Shown one piece after another: positions 1-6,139 of a stretch of 10,778 bases of DNA. The stretch's first letter is position 1; each line of letters opens with the position of its first letter. The stretch is from NCBI GenBank assembly GCA_019137115.1, contig JAGVSV010000001.1, positions 1 through 10,778 on the forward strand. The letters run 5' to 3'. The stretch comes from Bacillota bacterium (GTDB lineage Bacteria; Bacillota; Clostridia; Christensenellales; Aristaeellaceae). A program made the position numbers and the translations under genes. The notes under the pieces were generated by a model. The model was given only the letters and a program-made list of their open reading frames with translations, did not search any database and was not told where the DNA came from.

Positions 1-1
1 G

Positions 2-772
2 GACTACCGCAGCGCGCAGGGCAACCCCGACATTCTGGCCAGCATCGCTGACCACTTCGTGTCGGAGAACGTGACCATGGTGCTGGCGATCTCCACCCCC
101 GCCGCGCAGGCGGTTGCCGGCAAGACGCAGACCATCCCCATCCTGGGCACGGCGATCACCGACTACGTCAGCGCGCGGCTGGCCGAATCCAACGAGAAGC
201 CGGGCTACAACGTATCGGGTACCAATGACCTGAGCTCCATCGCCGACCAGATTGATCTCTTAATCCGGCTGGTGCCGGACGCCAAGACCATCGGCGTGCT
301 GTACACCTCCAGCGAGGACAACTCGGTCATCCAGGCGCAGATCGCAAAAGACTATATCGAAAGCAAGGGGCTTGCGTATGTGGACGCAACCGTGCACAAT
401 GCCAACGATGTGCAGCAAGCAACGTTGAGCATCATGGACCGCTGCGACGCGGTGTACATCCCGACGGACAACACCTACGCCTCCGCGATGCCCATCGTGT
501 ATGAGGTGGCGGTGGCGGCCAAGAAGGTGGTCGTGTGCGGCGACACCAGCATGGTCATGGGCGGCGGCATCGCGACGCTGGCGATCAACTACTACAAGCT
601 GGGCGAGCAGACCGCGCTGATGGCCATTGACGTGCTCAACGGCGCGGATATCTCCACCATGCCCATCCAGTCCCAGAAGGAGTACGAGTACGTGGTCAAC
701 AAGACCATGGCCGACGCGGTCGGCCTGACCATCCCCGAGGATCTGGTCCCCTACGCCCAGGAGATGGAGTAA
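2..772 (+). CDS. ABC transporter substrate-binding protein, TrpX-like (5' partial)
   Basis: The reading frame is open from base 2, so the N-terminus with its signal peptide or lipobox lies outside the window; about 257 residues of a family protein of roughly 320-340 are present. The sequence fits the ABC_sub_bind family (PF04392, TrpX-like), extracytoplasmic binding proteins for aromatic amino acids or related small ligands. Family-like landmarks are NVSGTNDLSSIADQ, the LVPDAKTIGVLYTSSEDNS segment that opens the second lobe, YIPTDNTYASAMPIV, and the GGGIATLAINYYKLGEQTA stretch near the hinge. It is followed by a hairpin and then by a permease and an ATPase gene on the same strand, which completes a standard importer operon. 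The ligand cannot be told from sequence; tryptophan or tyrosine is an analogy to characterised TrpXYZ systems. The upstream regulatory region, where a T-box would be expected in such systems, is not in the window. Confidence 0.9.
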   Translation, partial: DYRSAQGNPDILASIADHFVSENVTMVLAISTPAAQAVAGKTQTIPILGTAITDYVSARLAESNEKPGYNVSGTNDLSSIADQIDLLIRLVPDAKTIGVLYTSSEDNSVIQAQIAKDYIESKGLAYVDATVHNANDVQQATLSIMDRCDAVYIPTDNTYASAMPIVYEVAVAAKKVVVCGDTSMVMGGGIATLAINYYKLGEQTALMAIDVLNGADISTMPIQSQKEYEYVVNKTMADAVGLTIPEDLVPYAQEME

Positions 773-805
773 GCGGATCAATCCCATTAACGGAGCAGCA
801 CAACC

Positions 806-832
806 GCTCCTGCCGGCTTGGCCGGCAGGAGC
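806..832 (+). promoter_or_regulatory. Intercistronic mRNA hairpin after the binding-protein gene
   Basis: GCTCCTGCCGGC (806-817) is repeated as a perfect reverse complement at 821-832, leaving a 3-nt TTG loop: a 12-bp GC-rich stem in the 77-bp gap between the binding-protein and permease genes. No T-run follows, so it is not a normal intrinsic terminator. Binding-protein genes are usually expressed more highly than their permease genes, and a stable 3' hairpin that protects the upstream message from exonucleases is a known way to achieve this; that role is inferred here. It ends 17 bases before the permease start and does not cover that gene's GAGGA ribosome site. Confidence 0.75.
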
Positions 833-849
833 CCCGCGCGAGGACGACG

Positions 850-1818
850 ATGACACAATACATCCTGAGCACTGTTTCGCTTGGCCTGCTGTGGGCCATA
901 TTGACCATCGGTGTGTTCATTACGTTCCGGATACTGAACATCGCCGACATGTCGGTGGAGGGCACCATCACCTTGGGCGCGGCGCTGGCCGCGCGGATGA
1001 TCTCCACCGGCTACAGCCCGTATCTGTCCCTGCTGGCCGCGCTGGCGGTGGGGATGGCTGCGGGCTTTGCCACCGGCATCCTGCACACCAAGCTGGGCAT
1101 CCCGGCGCTGCTGTCCGGGATACTGACGATGATCTCGCTCTATTCGATCAACTTGCGGGTGATGGGGAAGGCCAATATCTCGCTGCTCCGGATGGACACG
1201 GTGTACAGGGGGCTGGAAACGTTCCTCAAGAACAACCTGGGACTTCACAACATCGGCCTGGGCGGGATCGAACTGGAGAAGACGCTGGCGGTGGGCATCG
1301 TGGGCGCGGTGGTGTCCTTTGGCATCGTGTTTCTGTTGTACTGGTTTTTTGGCACCGAGATCGGCAGCGCCATCAGGGCCACCGGCAACAACCACAACAT
1401 GGTGCGCGCGCAGGGTATTCACACCGATACCACCATTATCATCGGGCTGACCATCAGCAACGGCCTGGTCGGGCTGTGCGGCGCGCTGATCGCCCAGATG
1501 CAGAACTTCGCCACCGTGGACATGGGCACCGGGGCCATCGTGATTGGCCTGGCGTCGATGATCATCGGCGAGGTGCTGTTTGGCAAGCGCAACTTTTTGC
1601 TGCGGTTTATGTCGATGATCTTTGGCGCGATCACCTACCGTCTGGTGATTGCGCTGGTGTTGAAGCTGGGCCTGCACTCCGATTTGCTCAAGCTGTTTAC
1701 CGCGCTGACGGTCATCTTTGCGCTGTCGCTGCCCAAGTTGAAAGAAATATCCGCCACGTTGGCGCGCAATTTCCGCGAAGCGTTCGGCAACCGCAAGGGA
1801 GGGATGCCGCATGCTTAG
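850..1818 (+). CDS. ABC transporter permease, TrpY-like (BPD_transp_2 family)
   Basis: This 322-residue, strongly hydrophobic protein has about eight to nine likely membrane helices and fits the branched-chain amino acid/ribose-type permease family (PF02653). The N-terminal stretch ILTIGVFITFRILNIADMS and the cytoplasmic coupling segment GSAIRATGNNHNMVRAQGI (around residues 173-191) are typical of it; the latter would contact the ATPase encoded next. It forms the membrane channel of the importer whose binding protein precedes it. The start at 850 has a GAGGA motif about 5 bases upstream, after a 77-bp gap containing a hairpin. Its 3' end overlaps the ATPase gene by 8 bases, which suggests translational coupling. 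The short basic C-terminus (RNFREAFGNRKGG) fits a cytoplasmic tail. Family assignment is firm; the transported substrate is not known. Confidence 0.93.
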   Translation: MTQYILSTVSLGLLWAILTIGVFITFRILNIADMSVEGTITLGAALAARMISTGYSPYLSLLAALAVGMAAGFATGILHTKLGIPALLSGILTMISLYSINLRVMGKANISLLRMDTVYRGLETFLKNNLGLHNIGLGGIELEKTLAVGIVGAVVSFGIVFLLYWFFGTEIGSAIRATGNNHNMVRAQGIHTDTTIIIGLTISNGLVGLCGALIAQMQNFATVDMGTGAIVIGLASMIIGEVLFGKRNFLLRFMSMIFGAITYRLVIALVLKLGLHSDLLKLFTALTVIFALSLPKLKEISATLARNFREAFGNRKGGMPHA

Positions 1819-2611
1819 GGTAGAAAACGTCGTCAAGATCTTCAACCGCGGCACAGTCAACGAGAAAACGGCGCTGGAAGGCGTCACGCTGACATTGAGC
1901 GAGGGTGATTTTGTCACGGTGATCGGCGGGAACGGCGCGGGCAAGTCCACGCTGCTCAACGTGGTGGCCGGGGTGTACCCCTCCGACAGCGGCCACATCT
2001 ATATCGACGGGCGCGATGTGACCAAGCTGGTGGAGTACCAGCGTGCCAAATACATGGGCCGCGTGTTTCAGGACCCGATGATGGGCACGGCAGCGGACAT
2101 GGAAATTGAGGAGAACCTGGCGCTGGCCATGCGCCGCGGCCAGCGGCGCACGCTGCGCTGGGGCGTCACGGCGTCTGAAAAAAAGATTTACCGCGACATG
2201 CTGGCCACGCTGGAGCTGGGCCTGGAGAACCGCATGGGCGTCAAGGTGGGCCTGCTGTCCGGCGGGCAGCGGCAGGCGCTGACGCTGCTGATGGCGATCC
2301 TCAAAACACCCAAGCTGCTGCTGCTGGACGAGCACGCGGCAGCCCTTGACCCCAAGACCGCCCGCAAGGTGCTGGAGCTGACCGACCGGTTCATCCAGGA
2401 GCGCACCCTGACCACCATGATGGTCACGCACAATATGCGCGACGCCATTCAGCATGGCAACCGGCTGATCATGATGTCCGCCGGGCAGATCGTGGTGGAT
2501 GTCAGCGGCGAACAGAAGATGCGCCTGACGGTGGAGGACCTGATGGTGGAATTCGAGCGCGCCAGCGGCGGCGACGCCATCGCCAGCGACCGGATGCTGC
2601 TGGGGAATTAG
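1811..2611 (+). CDS. ABC transporter ATP-binding protein, TrpZ-like
   Basis: A complete 266-residue nucleotide-binding subunit. Visible motifs in order are Walker A GGNGAGKST (39-47), the Q-loop glutamine at 87 (VFQDP), the signature LSGGQ (149-153), Walker B LLLLD followed by catalytic Glu174, the D-loop ALD (178-180) and the H-loop His207 (MVTHN). The string DEHAAALDPKTA closely resembles the DEHTAALDPKTA form typical of ATPases paired with PF04392 binding proteins. It powers the importer encoded just upstream. The start overlaps the permease stop (ATGCTTAG, 8 bases) and is served by AAGGGAGG six bases before it, inside the permease gene. The stop codon overlaps the stop codon of the amidohydrolase gene on the other strand by 4 bases, so any terminator must lie inside that gene (see 2675-2702). 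Confidence 0.95.
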   Translation: MLRVENVVKIFNRGTVNEKTALEGVTLTLSEGDFVTVIGGNGAGKSTLLNVVAGVYPSDSGHIYIDGRDVTKLVEYQRAKYMGRVFQDPMMGTAADMEIEENLALAMRRGQRRTLRWGVTASEKKIYRDMLATLELGLENRMGVKVGLLSGGQRQALTLLMAILKTPKLLLLDEHAAALDPKTARKVLELTDRFIQERTLTTMMVTHNMRDAIQHGNRLIMMSAGQIVVDVSGEQKMRLTVEDLMVEFERASGGDAIASDRMLLGN

Positions 2612-3900
2612 CCGGGCAGCTCCACCCCGTGGCGCTTCAAACCAAAGATGGCATACGGATTATCCAGAAACAACCGGCGCGCAACTTCCTGCGCGTCGTT
2701 TTCGTTCATCACGCCCAGCGCCATTTTGTCCGCCAGCGAGCGGGCGATGTTTTCGCGCGCCATCAGCTGGTGGCCGTACACGCCGTCAATCAGCGCGTAA
2801 TCGCCGCCAAAGGCGCAGATCTTGTTCATCGGCACCGCGTCCAGCCACTCGTTCAACGCCTGCACCGACGCGTTGGGCGAGATGATATGGGACCAGCACA
2901 TGTCCAAAAACACATTGGGGAAGTTCTTGGCCAGCGCCGTCATCTGGATGTGCCACGGGTAGCCGATGTGCATCAGCACAAAGCGCGTGCCGGGGTACTC
3001 CAGGAACAGGTTGTTGAGCTTCAATGGATCGGCGTTGGGCAGCATGTTGCCGTTGCCTTCCTGCAATCCCGTATGGATCTGCACCGGCAGGTTGTGGTGC
3101 GTAACGCGCCGGATCACGTGGTGCAGCATATAATCCTCATACGCCCGCGTGCGCGTGATGGGTTTGCCCTGCCAGTCCGGGTAGTGCAGGGTGTCGGAGA
3201 ATTTCTGGAAGCACGCTTCGGCTTCCTGATAGGTGGCCGGCCCCACGGACAGCGGGCGGAAGTACGCCATGCCGATCTTGAACGCCACACAGCCGTTGCT
3301 GACTTCCCGATCCACGGCATGCGTGCACAGATCCAGCCAGTCCGGGAACGTGCGCGGCACCTGCCCGCCGGACGCCTCCTGGATGGCGTCCGCGCTGAAC
3401 GGGAACAGGAACTGTTCCAGCCGGAACACGCTGCGGAAGTAGCGCTTGTCGCAGTTGGGGTCGCTGTCCAATAAACTGATAACGATGTTGGACTTCTCCT
3501 TGAGCACCAGCTCATAGTGGCCGGGCTTCATGCCCTCCTCAAAGCGTGCGTACAGCGTTTCAATGGTGTCCGCCGCGATGTGGGGCACGTCATAGATATC
3601 CCTTGCCGCCAGCGCCAGCGCGCGGGCGTAGCCGGTGAAGCGGGATGCCTGCCAGTGCGGTTCCAGCAGCTTCCAGCGTTCCATCACGGTGCCTTCCTTG
3701 TTCATCACGCGCTCCATGTCCTTGGAATTCATGCCGGCGGAGATCAAATCCCGGTTGAAGTAATGGCGCATGAACTCGATGAACAGGTCGCCGTTCTGGT
3801 CGCGCCGTTCCTCCTTTGCGGGCAGGTGCTCATGGGTGTCAATGATGGGTAGGTTCATCACATGGGGCAGGATGCGCTCGTAGGCTTGCTGTGCGTTCAT
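2608..3900 (-). CDS. Amidohydrolase family protein (metal-dependent hydrolase)
   Basis: A 430-residue TIM-barrel hydrolase of the amidohydrolase-2 type (PF04909). The expected metal-centre residues are visible: HxH in IIDTHEHL (His23, His25) on the first strand, a Lys in VAFKIGMAY (Lys208) that could be the bridging, possibly carboxylated lysine, His276 in VQIHTG, His311 in VLMHIGYPW and Asp367 in AFGGDYALID. The start at 3900 is chosen because AAGGAGGAG precedes it at good spacing; the frame stays open another 51 codons upstream, but that stretch runs through the divergent promoter and signal-peptide start of the neighbouring gene and has no ribosome site. The large insertions (residues about 50-190) recall uronate-isomerase-like relatives. 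Substrate unknown. No convincing promoter or terminator was found on this strand. It stands alone, divergent from the deacetylase gene. Confidence 0.88.
   Translation of the reverse strand: MNAQQAYERILPHVMNLPIIDTHEHLPAKEERRDQNGDLFIEFMRHYFNRDLISAGMNSKDMERVMNKEGTVMERWKLLEPHWQASRFTGYARALALAARDIYDVPHIAADTIETLYARFEEGMKPGHYELVLKEKSNIVISLLDSDPNCDKRYFRSVFRLEQFLFPFSADAIQEASGGQVPRTFPDWLDLCTHAVDREVSNGCVAFKIGMAYFRPLSVGPATYQEAEACFQKFSDTLHYPDWQGKPITRTRAYEDYMLHHVIRRVTHHNLPVQIHTGLQEGNGNMLPNADPLKLNNLFLEYPGTRFVLMHIGYPWHIQMTALAKNFPNVFLDMCWSHIISPNASVQALNEWLDAVPMNKICAFGGDYALIDGVYGHQLMARENIARSLADKMALGVMNENDAQEVARRLFLDNPYAIFGLKRHGVELPG
2675..2702 (+). terminator. Candidate intrinsic terminator of the ABC operon, inside the opposing gene
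   Basis: A stem of 9 bp with one G-U pair (2675-2683 with 2690-2698; core CGCGCA/TGCGCG), a 6-nt loop, and then TTTTCGTT starting at 2699. It lies about 64 bases past the ATPase stop codon and within the 3' end of the amidohydrolase gene. The T-run is short and interrupted, so this is the weakest of the three embedded terminators in the window. Confidence 0.5.
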
Positions 3901-3955
3901 GGTGCTCCTCCTTGACGGTTGTTTGTAACAGTTCGTTGGCTTGCATGCGCTTTGG

Positions 3956-3984
3956 TTGACCGGAAAAGGCGCGCTCCCTATAAT
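3956..3984 (+). promoter_or_regulatory. Sigma-A-type promoter of the deacetylase gene
   Basis: TTGACC at 3956-3961 and TATAAT at 3979-3984 are separated by exactly 17 bases. The predicted start of transcription is near 3990-3992, which coincides with the AGGAGG ribosome site at 3991-3996, so the 5' leader would be only about 13 bases. The promoter lies in the 103-bp divergent gap between the amidohydrolase and deacetylase genes. Confidence 0.8.
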
Positions 3985-4003
3985 GCCTGTAGGAGGCTGC
4001 CTG

Positions 4004-4711
4004 ATGAAACGTGTTGTGTCCCTGGTACTTTTGCTGCTGCTCCTGCTGCCCAACCTGGCGTGGGCGGAGCAGACGCCCCCCTATATCACCCAGTATACGC
4101 ACGGCGACCAGACGCGCAACCGCATCGCGATCACCATTGATGACTGGTGGGATCCGGAGCTGCTGCCCGACTTCCTGGACGTGGCGCGCGACAACGGCAT
4201 CAAGCTGACGCTCTATCCGGTGGGCGTGAACCTGAAGGAATCTGACCGCGACCTTTGGCTGCGGGTGATCGCCGAAGGCCACGAGATTGGCAACCACAGC
4301 AACACCCACCGTGACCTGGCCGAGGCCTCGCGGGACAGCATCATCAAGCAGCTGACCAACATGGAAAACAACCTGAACAAGGTGTTGGGCGAGCCGTACG
4401 TGATCAATACCGTGCGCTACCCGTTCGGCAGCGGCCGCATGAAGGGCCTGCGCAGCGCGTTTGCCCGGGCGGTCAGCGACGCGGGGTACATCCACACCGT
4501 GCTGTGGGATGTGGACATCAGCAAACAGCCGATCAACCGCATCGTGCCCAAGGTCAAAAACGGCTCCATCGTGCTGCTGCACGCCAACAACGGCGACCTG
4601 AAAAAGCTGAAAACGCTGCTGCCGCTGCTTGCGGAAAAGGGCTTTGAAATGGTCACCGTCAGCGAGTTGCTGGGTCTGACCAAGACGGGCTGGGTACCAG
4701 AAAACCCGTAA
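4004..4711 (+). CDS. Exported polysaccharide deacetylase-like protein
   Basis: A 235-residue carbohydrate esterase family 4 (NodB-type) protein. Residues 1-21 form a clear signal peptide: MKR, then a leucine-rich core, then AWA before Glu22. Catalytic-domain motifs are ITIDDWWDP (Asp46 the likely base, Asp47 a metal ligand), the metal-binding HSNTH (His98, His102), RYPFGSGR (Arg138, Pro140, Gly142) and IVLLHAN (His193). Such enzymes remove acetyl groups from peptidoglycan or other cell-surface N-acetyl sugars; the actual substrate is unknown. A Trp replaces the usual Gly after the Asp pair (DDW instead of DDG). The start at 4004 is set by AGGAGG at 3991-3996 and by the signal peptide; an upstream in-frame ATG at 3941 precedes the promoter and is rejected. 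The 3' end overlaps the pseudouridine synthase gene by 53 bases in convergent orientation. Confidence 0.9.
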   Translation: MKRVVSLVLLLLLLLPNLAWAEQTPPYITQYTHGDQTRNRIAITIDDWWDPELLPDFLDVARDNGIKLTLYPVGVNLKESDRDLWLRVIAEGHEIGNHSNTHRDLAEASRDSIIKQLTNMENNLNKVLGEPYVINTVRYPFGSGRMKGLRSAFARAVSDAGYIHTVLWDVDISKQPINRIVPKVKNGSIVLLHANNGDLKKLKTLLPLLAEKGFEMVTVSELLGLTKTGWVPENP

Positions 4712-5594
4712 ATATCCCCGCGTCCGGTAAGGCGCCAAAGGATGCCTCCGGCGGCGCGTAAAACGACACATAGTCCCCCGTGACGGGATGGGCAAACCCC
4801 ACATACGCCGCGTGCAGCATCAGCCGCGGCGCTTTTTTTGCGTTCTGGCCGCCATACAGGGGATCGCCCAGCACCGGGTGCCCGATGGACGCCATGTGCA
4901 CGCGGATCTGGTGCGTGCGGCCGGTGACCAGCCTTATCAGCAGCAGCGTACGGTCCTTGTCCCGGCGCGCCACCTGCCATTGCGTGACCGCTTCCCGGCC
5001 GCCTGGCACAACGGCCATTTTTTTGCGGTCCCGGGGGCTGCGGGCGATGGGCGCGTTGACCTCGCCTTGATCCTCGCGAAAGCCGCCCGCGACCAGCGCG
5101 TAATAGTATTTGTCGATGCGGCGCTCGGCCAGCGCGCGGGAGAGCGCTACATGCGCTTGGTCGTTCTTGGCGACCAGCAGAATGCCGCTGGTGTCCTTGT
5201 CCAGGCGGTGCACGATGCCGGGCCGCTTCTCCCCACCGATGCCGGACAGGTGCGTGAGCCGGTGCAGCAGCGCGTTGACCAGCGTGCCGTCCGGGTTGCC
5301 CGCCGCGGGGTGGACAACCATGCCGTGGGGCTTGACGACCACCGCCAGCGCGTCATCCTCATACAGCACAGAAATGGGAATATCCTGGGCTTCAACGCCC
5401 GCTTCAGTGGCTTCCGGCGCATTTATCTCCACTATATCCCCGGATTTTGGCAAAAACGATGGATGCATCACCACTTCGCCGTTCACCCGCACATGTCCGG
5501 CACGGATCAGCCGCGCGGCCTGCGAACGGGTCAGCACGGATGAGGTGATCAGCACATCCAGGCGGCCGTCCCTGTCCACCGTAAGGCGTGTCAT
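4659..5594 (-). CDS. rluD: RluD-type 23S rRNA pseudouridine synthase
   Basis: A 311-residue RluA/RluD-family enzyme that isomerises specific uridines in RNA. An S4 RNA-binding domain occupies about residues 10-58 (RLDVLITSS...RLIRAGHVRVNG). The catalytic domain contains VVVKPHGMVVHPA, the hallmark GIVHRLDKDTSG with catalytic Asp132, and the GRTHQIRVHMASIGHPVLGD block. The ATG at 5594 is chosen over the in-frame TTG at 5606 because GGAGGG precedes it and its ATGA overlaps the lspA stop codon; the TTG itself forms part of that ribosome site. lspA followed by an RluD-like gene is a conserved arrangement in Gram-positive bacteria (ylyB in Bacillus subtilis). The last 15-20 residues go beyond the usual FYAP ending and coincide with the 53-bp overlap with the deacetylase gene, so they may be a later extension. 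Exact rRNA target is inferred only from family. Confidence 0.93.
   Translation of the reverse strand: MTRLTVDRDGRLDVLITSSVLTRSQAARLIRAGHVRVNGEVVMHPSFLPKSGDIVEINAPEATEAGVEAQDIPISVLYEDDALAVVVKPHGMVVHPAAGNPDGTLVNALLHRLTHLSGIGGEKRPGIVHRLDKDTSGILLVAKNDQAHVALSRALAERRIDKYYYALVAGGFREDQGEVNAPIARSPRDRKKMAVVPGGREAVTQWQVARRDKDRTLLLIRLVTGRTHQIRVHMASIGHPVLGDPLYGGQNAKKAPRLMLHAAYVGFAHPVTGDYVSFYAPPEASFGALPDAGIFTGFLVPSPSWSDPATR
4806..4839 (+). terminator. Intrinsic terminator of the deacetylase gene, inside the opposing gene
   Basis: CGCCGCG (4806-4812) pairs with CGCGGCG (4825-4831) around a 12-nt loop and is followed by one C and seven Ts (4833-4839). It sits 95 bases past the deacetylase stop, entirely inside the 3' part of the pseudouridine synthase gene on the other strand, where the same bases encode its AKKAPRLMLHAAY segment. 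Confidence 0.72.
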
Positions 5595-6052
5595 CGAGCC
5601 CTCCAATGCGCGCGGAGTGCCATGATCAGCAGCCAGACGATGCCGCCCACCAGCGCCGTGTCCGCCAGATTAAAGACCGGGAAGAACGGTAGCCAGTCCA
5701 TCGCGATAAAGTCAACGACATGGCCATGCCACACCCGATCCGTAAGGTTCCCCAGCGCGCCGCCCAGCATCAGCGCGCACCCCAGCCGGTCAGCTGTCGA
5801 AACGGTCTTGCGCGACAGCACATACAAAAGCACCGCGCAGGCAAGCGCCGTTACGCTGGTCAGCAGCGCGTTGCTGCCCTGGAACAGCCCGAACGCCACC
5901 CCGGTGTTGCGCACCGGTACGAAGCGCATCACGCCGGGGATGAGAATGGCGCTTGTCTCGCCCCAAAGCGCCTTGGTGGCCTGATCCACCGCCAGAACGG
6001 CAAGCGCCAGCGCATACCAGGGCCACCGGCGCTGCCTTTGTTCCATCGTCAT
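5591..6052 (-). CDS. lspA: Lipoprotein signal peptidase II
   Basis: This 153-residue membrane aspartyl protease removes the signal peptide from prolipoproteins after lipid attachment. Four membrane helices can be traced. Conserved blocks are DQATKALW (23-30), PVRNTGVAFGL (46-56), GGALGNLTDR (97-106), VVDFI with catalytic Asp114, and FNLADTALVGG with catalytic Asp131. It precedes the pseudouridine synthase gene with a 4-base ATGA overlap, so the two are co-translated from one mRNA. No Shine-Dalgarno sequence precedes the ATG at 6052, and a strong promoter (6059-6087) places the transcription start at about this ATG; a leaderless message is therefore likely. A second ATG two codons further in (6046) is an alternative start that would leave only a few leader bases. 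Confidence 0.95.
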   Translation of the reverse strand: MTMEQRQRRWPWYALALAVLAVDQATKALWGETSAILIPGVMRFVPVRNTGVAFGLFQGSNALLTSVTALACAVLLYVLSRKTVSTADRLGCALMLGGALGNLTDRVWHGHVVDFIAMDWLPFFPVFNLADTALVGGIVWLLIMALRAHWRAR

Positions 6053-6058
6053 GGCCCG

Positions 6059-6087
6059 ATTATAGACGCATCCGCACGGCTACTCAA
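6059..6087 (-). promoter_or_regulatory. Sigma-A-type promoter of the lspA operon
   Basis: On the minus strand TTGAGT (6087-6082) and TATAAT (6064-6059) are separated by exactly 17 bases. Six to seven bases past the -10 element is position 6052-6053, that is, the first base of the lspA ATG. The promoter lies back to back with the msrA upstream region. Confidence 0.78.
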
Positions 6088-6100
6088 GCGGCCACATGGG

Positions 6101-6106
6101 TAGAAT
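6101..6106 (+). promoter_or_regulatory. Possible -10 element for the msrA-rhodanese gene
   Basis: TAGAAT at 6101-6106 would start a transcript near 6113, giving a leader of about 27 bases that includes the GGAGG ribosome site at 6126-6130. No recognisable -35 box lies 16-18 bases upstream; that zone overlaps the lspA -35 region. A TACAAT at 6120-6125 is too close to the ribosome site to serve. Confidence 0.35.
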
Positions 6107-6139
6107 ATGGATGGAATCTTACAATGGAGGACAAACCAG

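Noticed and set aside
787..1998. Long open frame of 403 codons on the minus strand opposite the permease and ATPase genes
   Set aside because: Low-complexity His/Gln/Arg-rich translation typical of the antisense frame of GC-rich genes; the opposite strand encodes clear ABC family proteins.
3901..4053. N-terminal extension of the amidohydrolase by 51 codons
   Set aside because: It covers the divergent promoter and start of the deacetylase gene; the internal ATG at 3900 has a strong AAGGAGGAG and begins the conserved domain.
5595..5606. TTG start four codons upstream for the pseudouridine synthase
   Set aside because: The TTG is part of the GGAGGG ribosome site that serves the ATG at 5594, which also forms the ATGA overlap with lspA.
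6107..6139. ATG start at 6107 for the msrA-rhodanese gene
   Set aside because: It lies next to the candidate -10 box, ahead of the likely transcript start, and has no ribosome site; the GTG at 6140 has GGAGG and starts a signal peptide.
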